Shown in pieces: positions 28,743 to 37,637 of a stretch of 60,575 bases of DNA (within the stretch, counting starts at the first letter, position 1; each line of letters opens with the position of its first letter). A model generated the notes under the pieces. The model was given only the letters and a program-made list of their open reading frames with translations. It ran no database searches and was not told the DNA's origin. Location of the stretch: NCBI GenBank assembly GCA_964488495.1, contig CAZAUQ010000006.1, positions 1 through 60,575 on the forward strand, given 5' to 3'. The stretch comes from UBA1402 sp964488495. Lineage in GTDB: Bacteria; Bacteroidota; Bacteroidia; Bacteroidales; UBA1402. Position numbers and translations under genes: made by a program.

Positions 28743-29885
28743 ATGAAACACCTTGTATTTGGCCTTATTACGGTCGTTCTGCTGCTGAACTCCTGTGGTC
28801 ACCGTGGGGGTGGACAGGTCGTGTCCTGCAATGAAAAGCCCGATTCCGTAATGAGGCTGCATTACGCCCGTGGTTTTGAAGTCAGCTATTTTAGCGGCTA
28901 TACCAGAGTAGTGGTGTTTAATCCCTGGATCAACCAAGAGATCATGGCCCGTTACTATCTTTACAGGGAGGACAGTTGTTCTTTACCAAAAGACGGCCTG
29001 CAGATACGTATTCCCCTGAATTCGCTGGCCATAGCCTCCTGCACTCATGTGGCCTTTTTAGATTTACTCGACGAACTGGAGCTGATCAGGGGCGTATGCA
29101 ATGCCTCTATGGTTTATAATCCCCGTATGACAGAGGCCCTCAAAAAGGGAGAAGCGGCCGATTTGGGCGATGCCTTCCGCATCAACCGTGAAAAGTTGCT
29201 TCAGATACGTCCTCAGGCACTTATGGTCAGCGGCTACAATCAATACGACGAGCATTTAGAGGCAATTTCCCGTGCCGGTGTGTTTGTTATTTACAACAAC
29301 GAATGGATGGAACAAAACCTGCTGGCCAGAGCAGAATGGCTGCGTTATGTAGCCTGCTTTCTGGATAAAGACAAGCTGGCCGATTCGCTTTTCAGGCAGA
29401 CTGCAGTCAATTATTTGTATTTAAAAGAGTTGGCAACGAAGGCCCAGAGCCCCAATCCAGTCGTTATGCCTGGCGACAATTTCAGGGGCAGTTGGTACAT
29501 GCCAGGAGGCCTTAGTCATCAGGCTCAGCTGTTCAGAGATGCCGGTGCCTCTTATTTCTTCGAAAATGACAGTACTATCGGTAGTATTGCCCGCAGTTTT
29601 GAACAAGTCGTTAAGGATTTTAATCAGGCAGATATTTGGATAGGGGCCAGCAATGCCCGCAGTCTGAATGCTCTGTTGGCTTTGGATGAGCGTTATGCCT
29701 GGTTCAGGTCCGTACAGAATAAACAGGTATATGCTTATCAGGGAAGGCTTACTGCAGACGGGGCTAACGATTATTGGGAAAGTGCGGTGGTCCATCCGGA
29801 TTCCTTGTTGGCCGACTTTATAAAATTGTTTCATCCCGAACTTTTACCCGGGCATAAGTGGATCTATATAAATCAATTGCAATGA
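28743..29885 (+). CDS. ABC transporter substrate-binding lipoprotein (iron chelate/cobalamin type)
   Basis: A 380-residue lipoprotein (VLLLNSC, Cys at about 18) with the class III solute-binding fold of the FecB/BtuF kind. Features are RIPLNSLAIASCTHVAFLDLLDELELIRGVCN, then GDAFRINREKLLQIRPQALMVSGYNQYDE, a long helix, and a C-terminal lobe with KQVYAYQGRLTADGANDYWESAVVHPDSLLADF. It delivers an iron chelate, cobalamin or a related ligand to its permease. It overlaps the permease by four bases (ATGA), showing coupling. The ligand cannot be assigned from sequence. Confidence 0.87.
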   Translation: MKHLVFGLITVVLLLNSCGHRGGGQVVSCNEKPDSVMRLHYARGFEVSYFSGYTRVVVFNPWINQEIMARYYLYREDSCSLPKDGLQIRIPLNSLAIASCTHVAFLDLLDELELIRGVCNASMVYNPRMTEALKKGEAADLGDAFRINREKLLQIRPQALMVSGYNQYDEHLEAISRAGVFVIYNNEWMEQNLLARAEWLRYVACFLDKDKLADSLFRQTAVNYLYLKELATKAQSPNPVVMPGDNFRGSWYMPGGLSHQAQLFRDAGASYFFENDSTIGSIARSFEQVVKDFNQADIWIGASNARSLNALLALDERYAWFRSVQNKQVYAYQGRLTADGANDYWESAVVHPDSLLADFIKLFHPELLPGHKWIYINQLQ

Positions 29886-30886
29886 AACGCCCGACCCTTA
29901 TATTCGTGATTTTGTCTGTGTTGCTGTTGTTGCTGGCAATGGCCGATTTATATTGGGGAAGTATTGCCATACCGCTCAGGGATATTTTAGCTGCTTTTAG
30001 CCCGAAAGCATCCACTGGTGTTATGGGGGAAATTGTCCTGAATTATCGCTTGCCTAAAGTGCTGACCGCCATAGTGGCCGGTTCAGCTTTATCGGTATCT
30101 GGACTGATGATGCAGACTTTGTTCCGCAATCCTCTGGCCGGTCCTGATGTGCTGGGAGTGAACGCCGGAGCTAGTCTGGGCGTAGCTACGCTGACCATGT
30201 TTGCTTCCTCTTTTGGTGGTTTTGCTCTGGGCCTGGGTTCCTGGGGACTGATTTTAGCTGCCATTACAGGTGCTCTACTGGTTTTGTTGCTGGTGCTTTT
30301 TGTTTCTGCACGCATTCCAGATTTAGTCTCGCTGCTTATTGTGGGTATGATGTTTGGTAATATTTCCGGTGCTATAGTCAGTATGCTGCAAAGCCTGAGC
30401 AATCCTGATTTACTGAAAATATTTGTTGTATGGACTTTTGGCAGTTTAAGTGCTGTCACCTGGTCAATGATGCCGATACTGGTGTTGCTGGTTGCGATAG
30501 GCCTGATAATGGCTTATATGATGCAGAAAAACATGAACGCCATGCTTTTGGGAGAACGTTATGCCCAAGGCCTGGGCCTTAGGCTTAATGCCGTGAGGTT
30601 ATACATGATTTTGTCAACTGCTCTGTTAGCAGGCAGTGTTACAGCATTTGCCGGCCCCATTGCTTTTATCGGTATTACGGTACCTCACATTGCCCGCGGT
30701 TTGTTCAAAACCTGGGATCATAAGATCTTACTGCCTGCCGTTATGCTCTGTGGCTCTATTTTGTTGATAGCCTGTGATCTGGTTGCTCAATCGGCCGTAT
30801 TCAACAACAGCTTGCCCATCAATGCCGTAACCGCTTTAATCGGAGCTCCGTTGATTATTTGGATTATTCTGAAGAACAACAAGTAA
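29882..30886 (+). CDS. FecCD/BtuC-type ABC transporter permease
   Basis: A 334-residue polytopic membrane protein of the FecCD family, with about nine to ten transmembrane helices. Family marks are LPKVLTAIVAGSALSVSGLMMQ, FRNPLAGPDVLGVNAGASLG, the cytoplasmic coupling region with GERYAQGLG, and AGPIAFIGITVPHIAR, which contacts the ATPase. The ATG at 29882 overlaps the binding-protein stop. The usual third gene, the ATP-binding subunit, is missing: the next gene is convergent and overlaps the permease end by 23 bases. The ATPase must therefore be encoded elsewhere. Confidence 0.92.
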   Translation: MKRPTLIFVILSVLLLLLAMADLYWGSIAIPLRDILAAFSPKASTGVMGEIVLNYRLPKVLTAIVAGSALSVSGLMMQTLFRNPLAGPDVLGVNAGASLGVATLTMFASSFGGFALGLGSWGLILAAITGALLVLLLVLFVSARIPDLVSLLIVGMMFGNISGAIVSMLQSLSNPDLLKIFVVWTFGSLSAVTWSMMPILVLLVAIGLIMAYMMQKNMNAMLLGERYAQGLGLRLNAVRLYMILSTALLAGSVTAFAGPIAFIGITVPHIARGLFKTWDHKILLPAVMLCGSILLIACDLVAQSAVFNNSLPINAVTALIGAPLIIWIILKNNK

Positions 30887-31580
30887 GGAGATAATCCTCT
30901 TGAATGAAATAGTCGATGTTAAAACGGATTTGTTTCGGGAAGTAACAGGCTTTGAAATTCCCTTGCTTGTTTTGAAGGAAATATTTGGACAAGCAAGGCT
31001 CTCCCATTATGGAATGGTCCCCTGTTGTGAATTTGTCTCCCCAATTCATTCCGCAAAAATCTACTCCCAAATCCTGCTTAAAATCAAGACCAGGAATATC
31101 CAGGGCTTTGTACATGGCTTCTTTGGCACACCAATGAAGGTACAACAAAATCAGTTCTTCTTTGGATGAATAAGCCTGTTTTGCAAATATATGGTGGAGT
31201 AGGCTCTCTTCTTCATCGTTCAAAAACCTGGATCGGATTTTTAGTATCCTATTCGAATATTCTTCAATATCTATACCTGTACGACATTGCTTACTAATCA
31301 TAAAAGCAGCATAATGACGGGAATGACTGATGCTGATATGTGTTTCGGGCATACTCTTCAACAGAGGCCTGCCCGAAACAGAGTAATCAATTTCTAACGG
31401 ATCAACTCCCATAGCCAGAGCCAGTTTCCGTACGGAAACAAATTCCAGCTTTCTGTGCGTTGCTTTAAATTCCGGTACGGGAAAGTTGGGCTTCACAGTG
31501 TCGATGCCTTGCTGCTCTGTGTCCATTTTCCAGATACCGAAGCGGTAAGTGTTCAAGTCTCCTGCATAAACCAGGCTCAT
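30864..31580 (-). CDS. 4'-phosphopantetheinyl transferase superfamily protein
   Basis: A 238-residue Sfp/AcpT-like enzyme that moves the phosphopantetheine arm of CoA to a carrier protein. The magnesium and substrate motifs are GIDIEE (about 122-127) and WCAKEAMYKA (about 171-180), and SISHSRHYAAFMIS gives the conserved His region. The size is that of the two-lobed Sfp class, not of the smaller AcpS. It starts 14 bases behind ssb and may be transcribed from the ssb promoter. Its target carrier protein is not in the window. Confidence 0.88.
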   Translation of the reverse strand: MSLVYAGDLNTYRFGIWKMDTEQQGIDTVKPNFPVPEFKATHRKLEFVSVRKLALAMGVDPLEIDYSVSGRPLLKSMPETHISISHSRHYAAFMISKQCRTGIDIEEYSNRILKIRSRFLNDEEESLLHHIFAKQAYSSKEELILLYLHWCAKEAMYKALDIPGLDFKQDLGVDFCGMNWGDKFTTGDHSIMGEPCLSKYFLQNKQGNFKACYFPKQIRFNIDYFIQEDYLLTCCSSE

Positions 31581-31594
31581 GTGTTTATGCTTTG

Positions 31595-32077
31595 TTAAAA
31601 GGGAAGGTCGTCTGCATCATCAGCAGGATTGTTTTGACCTGGATCAACCAGAGGAGCAGATGCAAGTGGGGGATTTGCCGCTGAGGGATCGGCTGAGCCG
31701 CTGTCTGCGGGAGCAGGGTTATTCCCTTCGGCCTGATTTTGCTGACGACGTCCCAGTAATTCAATGTTTTCGGCCACTATCTCTGTGGTGTAACGAGTCT
31801 GGCCGTTTTTGTCTTCCCAGGTCCGGTAGGTGATTTTGCCTTCGACGAAAAGCTGGGAGCCCTTGCGAATGTATTTTTCGGCCAGTTCGGCCAAACCTCT
31901 CCAGGCTACTACGTTGTGCCATTCAGCTCGTTCAGGAACCACTGTCCCGTTTGCCAGTGTATAACCTCTTTCTGTGGTAGCCAGTGAAAATCTGGCAACG
32001 GAAACACCATTATCGAGATAACGGACGTCGGGGTCTTTACCCACATTGCCCAGTAGAATAATTTTGTTAATAGACAT
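31595..32077 (-). CDS. ssb: Single-stranded DNA-binding protein
   Basis: A 160-residue SSB with an OB fold at about 1-105 (NKIILLGNVGKDPDVRYLDNG, ATTERGY, EWHNVVAWRGLAELAEKYIRKGS, GKITYRTWEDKNGQTRYTTEIVAENIELLG). A Gly/Pro/Asn/Ala-rich disordered tail follows, with the acidic tip DDADDLPF that recruits repair and replication partners. It has a well-formed promoter and is followed by the phosphopantetheinyl transferase gene. Confidence 0.96.
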   Translation of the reverse strand: MSINKIILLGNVGKDPDVRYLDNGVSVARFSLATTERGYTLANGTVVPERAEWHNVVAWRGLAELAEKYIRKGSQLFVEGKITYRTWEDKNGQTRYTTEIVAENIELLGRRQQNQAEGNNPAPADSGSADPSAANPPLASAPLVDPGQNNPADDADDLPF

Positions 32078-32138
32078 AATTGTTAGATTTTAAGTGTGTT
32101 TTACTTTTGCATTAGTCGAATGAATTTACATTCGAGTC

Positions 32139-32170
32139 CAAAAATAACAGTAAAATATCGGAAAAACAAA
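32139..32170 (-). promoter_or_regulatory. Promoter of ssb
   Basis: On the minus strand TTTG (32170-32167), a 20-base spacer, then TATTTTTG (32146-32139): an ideal Bacteroidota TTTG/TAnnTTTG promoter. The start codon at 32077 leaves a leader of about 55 bases. Confidence 0.75.
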
Positions 32171-32194
32171 TGAGAAATAAACATTAAACTAATA

Positions 32195-33397
32195 TTAACT
32201 AATAATCTTGTTCGAATTAAAATCAAGTTCACTTCTGTTATTTTCCAGGTAAATATCAGTAAGTCGGGATACTGCCAGTTTATCGATGCTGTTTAATTCA
32301 AGTCTGATCCATTCTGCAGGCAAAGCCTCGATGTTTTCCGGAATAAGAATGGTAAAGAAGCGGGCTTGTATGTGTTGATGAGACAAGAGGTGGTTAAGGT
32401 CCTGCACTGAGCTGATTACCATCTCATTAGTAAAAGCATCAACCATTTTGGTTTTTTCAGACTGCAATACGACCTGTGCAGAAAGTAATTCGGTTTGGTC
32501 AGAAAGCAAGTTGGAGATCGGTACAGTCGGTCGGGTAAAAAGTAGTTCTGACAGAGCAGTTATAGCTGCCGGCCATTCAATCAATTCCGTAGTTTCGTAC
32601 AAAGGAAATTCCCAGAGATTTTGCCATATATCTTTGTTTTTGCGTTGTTGCAGCCAGGTATGACGGCCATCACTCAGACAGAAATAATTGAAATAACGTT
32701 TTTTCCGTATAGAAGCCTGTTTGCGTACAGGCCTTTTGTCGACCACACCGAGCGAAGAGGCCAGACAAATTTTTTCCAGAGGACATTCTGAGCAATCAGG
32801 CAGACCTGGTTTGCACTGCAGGGCTCCAAATTCCATCATGGCCTGATTGTGTCGGGCCGGATTCTTTTTATCGATCAAAGCCATGGCCAGTTCATTGAAA
32901 AAAGCGCCTGCCCGGCTGCTGTAAATGGGCAGGTCTATATTGAAAATTCTGGACAGGACTCGAATAACATTGCCGTCTACCACAGGATAAGCCTGGTCGT
33001 AAGCAAAAGAGGCAAGGGCTGCAGCCGTATACGGGCCAATGCCTTTTAAGCGGAGCAGAGCTTGATGATCTTTTGGAAAAACACCTTTATATACAGAAAC
33101 AATTTCGGAAGCAGTCAGGTGCATATTACGGGCACGGCTGTAATAACCCAAGCCTTGCCAAAGTTTCAATACATCTTCTTCCCGGGCTCGGGCAAGGGAA
33201 TATATATCCGGAAAGTTTGAAATGAATCGCAGATAATAGGAAAGCCCCTGGTCAACCCTGGTTTGTTGAAGAATTATTTCGGAAAGCCATATTTTATAGG
33301 GATCGCGGGTGTTTCGCCAAGGCAGATCCCTTTTATTTTGTTCGTACCATTCCGCTAAAATAAGGCTGATACGTTTTTCGTTTTGTTCAGTATTCAT
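32195..33397 (-). CDS. mutY: A/G-specific adenine DNA glycosylase
   Basis: A 400-residue MutY that removes adenine mispaired with 8-oxoguanine. The N-terminal HhH-GPD domain shows LPWRNTRDPYKIWLSEIILQQTRV with the catalytic Glu, GIGPYTAAALASFAYDQ, and PVVDGNVIRVL with the catalytic Asp. The iron-sulfur loop follows as C-x6-C-x2-C-x5-C (CKPGLPDCSECPLEKIC, about 192-208). The C-terminal part (about 232-385) is the NUDIX-like 8-oxoG recognition domain. It is divergent from the HU gene, with a 227-base gap between the two starts. Confidence 0.95.
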   Translation of the reverse strand: MNTEQNEKRISLILAEWYEQNKRDLPWRNTRDPYKIWLSEIILQQTRVDQGLSYYLRFISNFPDIYSLARAREEDVLKLWQGLGYYSRARNMHLTASEIVSVYKGVFPKDHQALLRLKGIGPYTAAALASFAYDQAYPVVDGNVIRVLSRIFNIDLPIYSSRAGAFFNELAMALIDKKNPARHNQAMMEFGALQCKPGLPDCSECPLEKICLASSLGVVDKRPVRKQASIRKKRYFNYFCLSDGRHTWLQQRKNKDIWQNLWEFPLYETTELIEWPAAITALSELLFTRPTVPISNLLSDQTELLSAQVVLQSEKTKMVDAFTNEMVISSVQDLNHLLSHQHIQARFFTILIPENIEALPAEWIRLELNSIDKLAVSRLTDIYLENNRSELDFNSNKIIS

Positions 33398-33536
33398 GCT
33401 GCAAAGTAAAGAAAAAGCACGCTAAATTCCCTAGAAAAGGCAGTAAATCAGCTTTTAAGGTAAAGAAAAATAATGCCAACCATAAAATCCATACTCTTGA
33501 GAAAGAAAATAAATAAATTTTTTTTGAAAGATTTTT

Positions 33537-33563
33537 TTTGTAGAATATAAAGCTATATATTTG
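33537..33563 (+). promoter_or_regulatory. Putative promoter of the HU-family gene
   Basis: TTTG (33537-33540), 15 bases, then TATATTTG (33556-33563), an exact TAnnTTTG. The spacing is shorter than the usual 18-22. The ATG is at 33625. Confidence 0.5.
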
Positions 33564-33624
33564 CAAGCCAAAAATATAGGAAACTCACGATTTATTCATT
33601 GTATAACTTTTAATCCTTATCAAA

Positions 33625-33903
33625 ATGACAAAAGCTGATATCGTTAATGAAATTGCTAAAAGGACCGGTGCCGAAAAGGCTGTTGTTCTTTCAAGCGTAG
33701 AAACTTTTATGGAAGTAGTCAAGGAATCACTTGTAGGTGGTGAAAATGTGTATTTAAGAGGCTTTGGCAGCTTTATTATTAAGCAAAGAGCAGAAAAGAC
33801 AGCCAGAAACATATCCAAAAACACGACAATCATCATTCCTGCTCACAACATCCCCTCTTTTAAGCCGGCCAAGTCTTTTTTGAGTGAGGTTAAAGAGAAG
33901 TAA
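33625..33903 (+). CDS. HU/IHF-family DNA-binding protein
   Basis: A 92-residue histone-like protein: MTKADIVNEIAKRTGAEKAVVLSSVETFMEVVKESLVGGENVYLRGFGSF, then a beta-arm region and FKPAKSFLSEVKEK. It binds and bends DNA as a dimer. The arm segment (KQRAEKTARNISKNTTIIIPAHNIPSFKPAK) has Asn-Ile-Pro at its tip-proximal end as in IHF-like members. It is followed after 27 bases by a very small basic ribosomal peptide gene, and the two probably share a transcript. Confidence 0.93.
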   Translation: MTKADIVNEIAKRTGAEKAVVLSSVETFMEVVKESLVGGENVYLRGFGSFIIKQRAEKTARNISKNTTIIIPAHNIPSFKPAKSFLSEVKEK

Positions 33904-33930
33904 TTTGTACTTACATTAATATATACACCA

Positions 33931-34020
33931 ATGCCTAGCGGAAAAAAAAGAAAAGGACATAAAATGTCCACTCATAAGCGTAAAAAAAGATTGAGAAAAA
34001 ACAGACATAAGAAGAAATGA
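33931..34020 (+). CDS. AURKAIP1/COX24-domain small ribosomal peptide (bS22-like)
   Basis: A 29-residue, extremely basic peptide: MPSGKKRKGHKM, then STHKRKKRLRKNRHKKK, stop at 34018-34020. About 16 of 29 residues are Lys or Arg. The pattern matches the AURKAIP1/COX24 C-terminal family, which includes mitochondrial mS38 and the mycobacterial ribosomal protein bS22. Such peptides thread into the small subunit near the decoding region. Bacteroidota homologues commonly lie beside ribonuclease G, as here. It is too short for most gene finders. Placement in the ribosome of this phylum is inference from the family. Confidence 0.8.
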   Translation: MPSGKKRKGHKMSTHKRKKRLRKNRHKKK

Positions 34021-34045
34021 TTTTCTGAATCTGAATTAACAAAGA

Positions 34046-34091
34046 GAACAAACTTCAAGCTGTATTCAGTCTTCAAGTTTGTTCTTCTTTT
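34046..34091 (+). terminator. Terminator/attenuator hairpin between the small ribosomal peptide and rng
   Basis: Stem GAACAAACTT (34046-34055) / AAGTTTGTTC (34075-34084), extended inward past one C/C mismatch by AAG/CTT (34057-34059 / 34071-34073), then TTCTTTT. It ends about 80 bases before the rng start. Confidence 0.7.
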
Positions 34092-34173
34092 AAGTGGCCG
34101 GAGTTAAGAATTTTCTTCTAATCATTCCGGTAAGGTATTTAACATAAAATATTCTCATAGTAAAAAAAAACAA

Positions 34174-35751
34174 GTGGTAACAGAACTAGTAGTAGATGTT
34201 CAAGCCAAAGAGATTTCCTATGCTATTATCGAAGATAAAAGTTTGGTAGAGTTTCAGCAGGAAAGCATGAATCTTTCTTTCTCGGTGGGGGACATTTTTT
34301 TGGGTCGGGTGCATAAAGTAATGCCCGGACTCAATGCTGCTTTTGTAGATGTGGGCTATGAGAAGGATGCATTTTTACATTATTTGGATCTGGGGCCTCA
34401 GTTTAATTCACTGAATTCCTTTACCAAACAACAACTTTCGAACAAGAAAAAACAACTCACTTTAAGTAAGTTCAATTTATTACCCGAAATTCCAAAAGAC
34501 GGACAGATAGCCGAATTACTAAGTCCCGGTCAGGAAATACCCGTTCAGATTGCCAAAGAACCTATTTCGACCAAAGGCCCCAGGCTGACTTCTGAGATTT
34601 CGATAGCCGGGCGTTTCTTGATTCTGATGCCTTTTTCAGACAAAATATCCATTTCGACCAAGATTAAATCGCCCGAAGAAAGACTTAGGCTAAAACAATT
34701 GCTGCAAAGCATCACTCCCAAAAATTTCGGAGTGATTGTTCGTACGGTAGCAGAAAACAAAAAAGTAGCCGAACTGGACACTGAGTTGAAATTATTGTTG
34801 AAACGTTGGGACGAAATTGTACTCAAGTTACAAAACAAAAGCAAGGCACCCCAATTGATTTTCGAAGAAACCAGCCGTTCAGTGGTAATATTGCGTGACA
34901 TTCTGAATGCTTCTTTCGAAAACATCTATGTCAATTCCCCAGAGGTTTACGAAGAAATAAAAAACTACGTAAGCCTGATTATGCCTGAAAAAGCAAATAT
35001 AGTCAGTGAATTCAAACGTAAAACCCCCATATTTGATTTTTTTGGTATCACCAGACAGATCAAATCGGGTTTCGGGCGAATTGTCTCCATCAAAAGCGGT
35101 GCTTACCTGATTATTGAACATACCGAAGCCTTGCATGTAATTGACGTAAACAGCGGAAATCGTTCCAGAACCAACAAAGGCCAGGAATCCAATGCCTTCG
35201 AAGTAAATATTGCTGCTGCCGATGAAGTTGCCCGCCAACTTCGTTTAAGAGATCTGGGTGGCATCATCGTGGTGGATTTCATTGATATGCTCGAAGGCGA
35301 TAATCGTCAAAAAGTGTTTGATAGGTTGAAGGAAAAAATGTCGACCGACAGGGCAAAACATAATATTCTGCCTTTGAGCAAGTTCTGCCTGATGCAAATT
35401 ACCCGGCAAAGAGTAAGGCCTCAAACCTTCGTTCAAACTTCCGAAACCTGTCCTACCTGTTTCGGCAAGGGTGAGATCAGGCCTTCCATTTTATTTACGG
35501 AAACTTTGGAAAACAAGCTTGAATACCTGATCCGAAAACTGAAATTAAAAAAATGCACCCTTAGAGTTCACCCTTATGTGGCAGCTTATATTGAAAAAGG
35601 AGGATTAAGCTCCTTGAAATGGAAATGGAGACGAAAATATGGCTTAGGCTTCAGTGTTGTAGCCTCCCAGGCTATGACTTTTCTTGAATATGCTTTTTTT
35701 GATGGAAAAAATCATGAAATTGATATGAAAGAAGAATTGGAGTTAAAGTAA
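34174..35751 (+). CDS. rng: Ribonuclease G (RNase E/G family)
   Basis: A 525-residue single-strand endoribonuclease that trims 16S rRNA 5' ends and degrades mRNA. It has an N-terminal S1-type RNA-binding part (SVGDIFLGRVHKVMPGLNAAFVDVGYEKDAFLHYLDLG). The DNase-I-like catalytic core carries VIDVNSGNRSR (first metal Asp) and GGIIVVDFIDMLEGDNR (second Asp), and the zinc-link CPTCFGKG follows. It starts with GTG at 34174, which gives the conserved N-terminus TELVVDVQAKEISYAI. A bidirectional terminator follows. Confidence 0.95.
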   Translation: MVTELVVDVQAKEISYAIIEDKSLVEFQQESMNLSFSVGDIFLGRVHKVMPGLNAAFVDVGYEKDAFLHYLDLGPQFNSLNSFTKQQLSNKKKQLTLSKFNLLPEIPKDGQIAELLSPGQEIPVQIAKEPISTKGPRLTSEISIAGRFLILMPFSDKISISTKIKSPEERLRLKQLLQSITPKNFGVIVRTVAENKKVAELDTELKLLLKRWDEIVLKLQNKSKAPQLIFEETSRSVVILRDILNASFENIYVNSPEVYEEIKNYVSLIMPEKANIVSEFKRKTPIFDFFGITRQIKSGFGRIVSIKSGAYLIIEHTEALHVIDVNSGNRSRTNKGQESNAFEVNIAAADEVARQLRLRDLGGIIVVDFIDMLEGDNRQKVFDRLKEKMSTDRAKHNILPLSKFCLMQITRQRVRPQTFVQTSETCPTCFGKGEIRPSILFTETLENKLEYLIRKLKLKKCTLRVHPYVAAYIEKGGLSSLKWKWRRKYGLGFSVVASQAMTFLEYAFFDGKNHEIDMKEELELK

Positions 35752-35768
35752 TACCATAAGTCTTTAAT

Positions 35769-35799
35769 AAAAAAACCGGGTTAATTGTCCGGTTTTTTT
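35769..35799. terminator. Bidirectional terminator between rng and the acyl-CoA synthetase
   Basis: Perfect stem AAAAAAACCGG (35769-35779) / CCGGTTTTTTT (35789-35799) with a nine-base loop. The A and T tracts serve both convergent genes. Confidence 0.9.
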
Positions 35800-35828
35800 A
35801 TTAAATATAGAATTAGTTCAGTAGAACA

Positions 35829-37589
35829 TTATTTGTACAATTTTTCAATACGATCGGCGTATTTTTCCTGAATTACATTCCGTTTGATTTTGAGAGTGGG
35901 GGTCAGAATGCCGTTTTGCTGATTCCATTCGTCGGCAATTAAATCAAAGCGCTTGATTTGTTCGTGAGGAGCAAAAAAGGCATTGAATTTTTTGACTTCC
36001 CTTTGATAAATGGCAATGATATCCTGGCGTTTAACCAAGTCTGCATTGTCAACCAGCGGCATATTGTGTCGTTTGCAGAAATCCTTCAGATAATTAAAAT
36101 CCGGAACAATCAAGGCGGTGGCAAATTGTTTGTTTTCGCCCAGCACTACTATGTTCTCGATAAACGGCGATTTGCTGAATTTATCTTCAATCAGGAAGGG
36201 GTTGATGTATTTGCCAAAGGAGGTTTTAAAGATGTGTTTCAACCTGCCTGTAATAACCAATAAACCTTCGGGAGTGAATTTGCCGGTGTCGCCGGTGTGG
36301 AACCAGCCGTCTTTGTCTATGACTTCGGCTGTTAGTTCAGGATCTTTATAATAACCGAGCATCACGTTGGGGCCACGGCAGATGATTTCCTTGGCATCAG
36401 TTATTTTCACTTCCACGCAAGTGAGGGGAGGCCCTACGGTTCCTTCTTCACGCTGGTTTTCACCTCTGCGGCTTACGGCAATTACCGGAGCTGTTTCGCT
36501 TAGTCCGTAACCTTCGAACACCGGCATATTAATCGCGTTAAAAAAGGCAGATTGGTGCTTTTGAATAGCAGCACCACCAGAAACAATCAAATCAAAATTT
36601 CCTCCGATAGCCTGACGCCATTTGGAATAGATTAATTTATCGGCGATTTTATGTTGCAGATTATACCACCAGCCATTCCTGCTGAGTTTGTAGTGAGTTG
36701 CCAGTTCAAATGCCCAGTAATATAATTTTTTCTTTAAACCCTTTTGAGTTTTACCTGCCAGATACAGCTTGTCGTACATTTTTTCCAGTACGCGTGGTAC
36801 TGCAGACATCATGGTGGGTTTAACTTCTTTGATATTTTCGGCAATAGTGCCAATATTTTCGGCATAATAGATTGAAATGCCACGGAAGTGATACAGGTAT
36901 ATCAGCAGGCGTTCATAAGCGTGACATAGAGGCAAAAAGCTCAGGGCTGTTGTGCTCCAGTCGGCAGGAACATTTTGAATATCAATAATCTGGCAAAGTA
37001 TATTCTTGTGACTGATCATCACACCTTTGGGCATACCAGTGCTGCCGGATGTGTAAATAATACTGGTCAGATCGTCTTCTTTAATATTAGCTTTGCGCCT
37101 GCTTACCTCTTCAGGATTGGGATTGGCATCTCCCAATGCTCGGAAATCGGCCAGACTGATGGCGTTTTCGGTTTCGTACATACAGATGAATTCTTTGAAC
37201 ATAGGATTCTCTGCCACCAGAGGCTGGAGTTTACGAACCAATTCTTTGCTGTCCACAAAGACGTATTCAATATCTGCGTGTTTTAAAATGTATTTATAAT
37301 CGCTTTGGCTGATAGTTGGATAAATAGGTACGATGATGGCTCCAATCTGCATGATGGCCATATCAAAGAAGTTCCATTCCGGGCAGTTATTACTGATAAC
37401 TCCAATTTTACAACCGGGTTGAACTCCTTTTGCCAAAAAAGCATAAGTTAGGCGATTGACTTCTTTAACATAATCCTGAATACTATAACGAACCCATTGG
37501 TGGTTTACTTTACCGGCCAGGGCTACTGCCTGATTGGGATATTTTTCCACATAGTTGTCAAGCAGGTCAAATAGACGAGTAACTTCCAT
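35829..37589 (-). CDS. Long-chain acyl-CoA synthetase (AMP-binding)
   Basis: A 586-residue ANL-superfamily enzyme that activates fatty acids to acyl-AMP and then acyl-CoA. The ATP loop is YTSGSTGMPKGVMISH (about 181-196), the adenine/adenylate motif is EGYGLSETAPV (about 345-355), and GWFHTGDTGKFTPEGLLVITGR (about 430-451) holds the conserved Asp and hinge Arg. The order and length match FadD-like proteins of Bacteroidota (FAA1 type). It is monocistronic, with a promoter box upstream and the shared terminator downstream. Confidence 0.93.
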   Translation of the reverse strand: MEVTRLFDLLDNYVEKYPNQAVALAGKVNHQWVRYSIQDYVKEVNRLTYAFLAKGVQPGCKIGVISNNCPEWNFFDMAIMQIGAIIVPIYPTISQSDYKYILKHADIEYVFVDSKELVRKLQPLVAENPMFKEFICMYETENAISLADFRALGDANPNPEEVSRRKANIKEDDLTSIIYTSGSTGMPKGVMISHKNILCQIIDIQNVPADWSTTALSFLPLCHAYERLLIYLYHFRGISIYYAENIGTIAENIKEVKPTMMSAVPRVLEKMYDKLYLAGKTQKGLKKKLYYWAFELATHYKLSRNGWWYNLQHKIADKLIYSKWRQAIGGNFDLIVSGGAAIQKHQSAFFNAINMPVFEGYGLSETAPVIAVSRRGENQREEGTVGPPLTCVEVKITDAKEIICRGPNVMLGYYKDPELTAEVIDKDGWFHTGDTGKFTPEGLLVITGRLKHIFKTSFGKYINPFLIEDKFSKSPFIENIVVLGENKQFATALIVPDFNYLKDFCKRHNMPLVDNADLVKRQDIIAIYQREVKKFNAFFAPHEQIKRFDLIADEWNQQNGILTPTLKIKRNVIQEKYADRIEKLYK

Positions 37590-37637
37590 ACATTTCCTCT
37601 TTTAATGTAAAAATCATATTTCGAAATATTCGAGCTG

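Noticed and set aside
32102..32109. Plus-strand TACTTTTG promoter-like box between ssb and mutY
   Set aside because: Both flanking genes are on the minus strand and no plus-strand gene follows.
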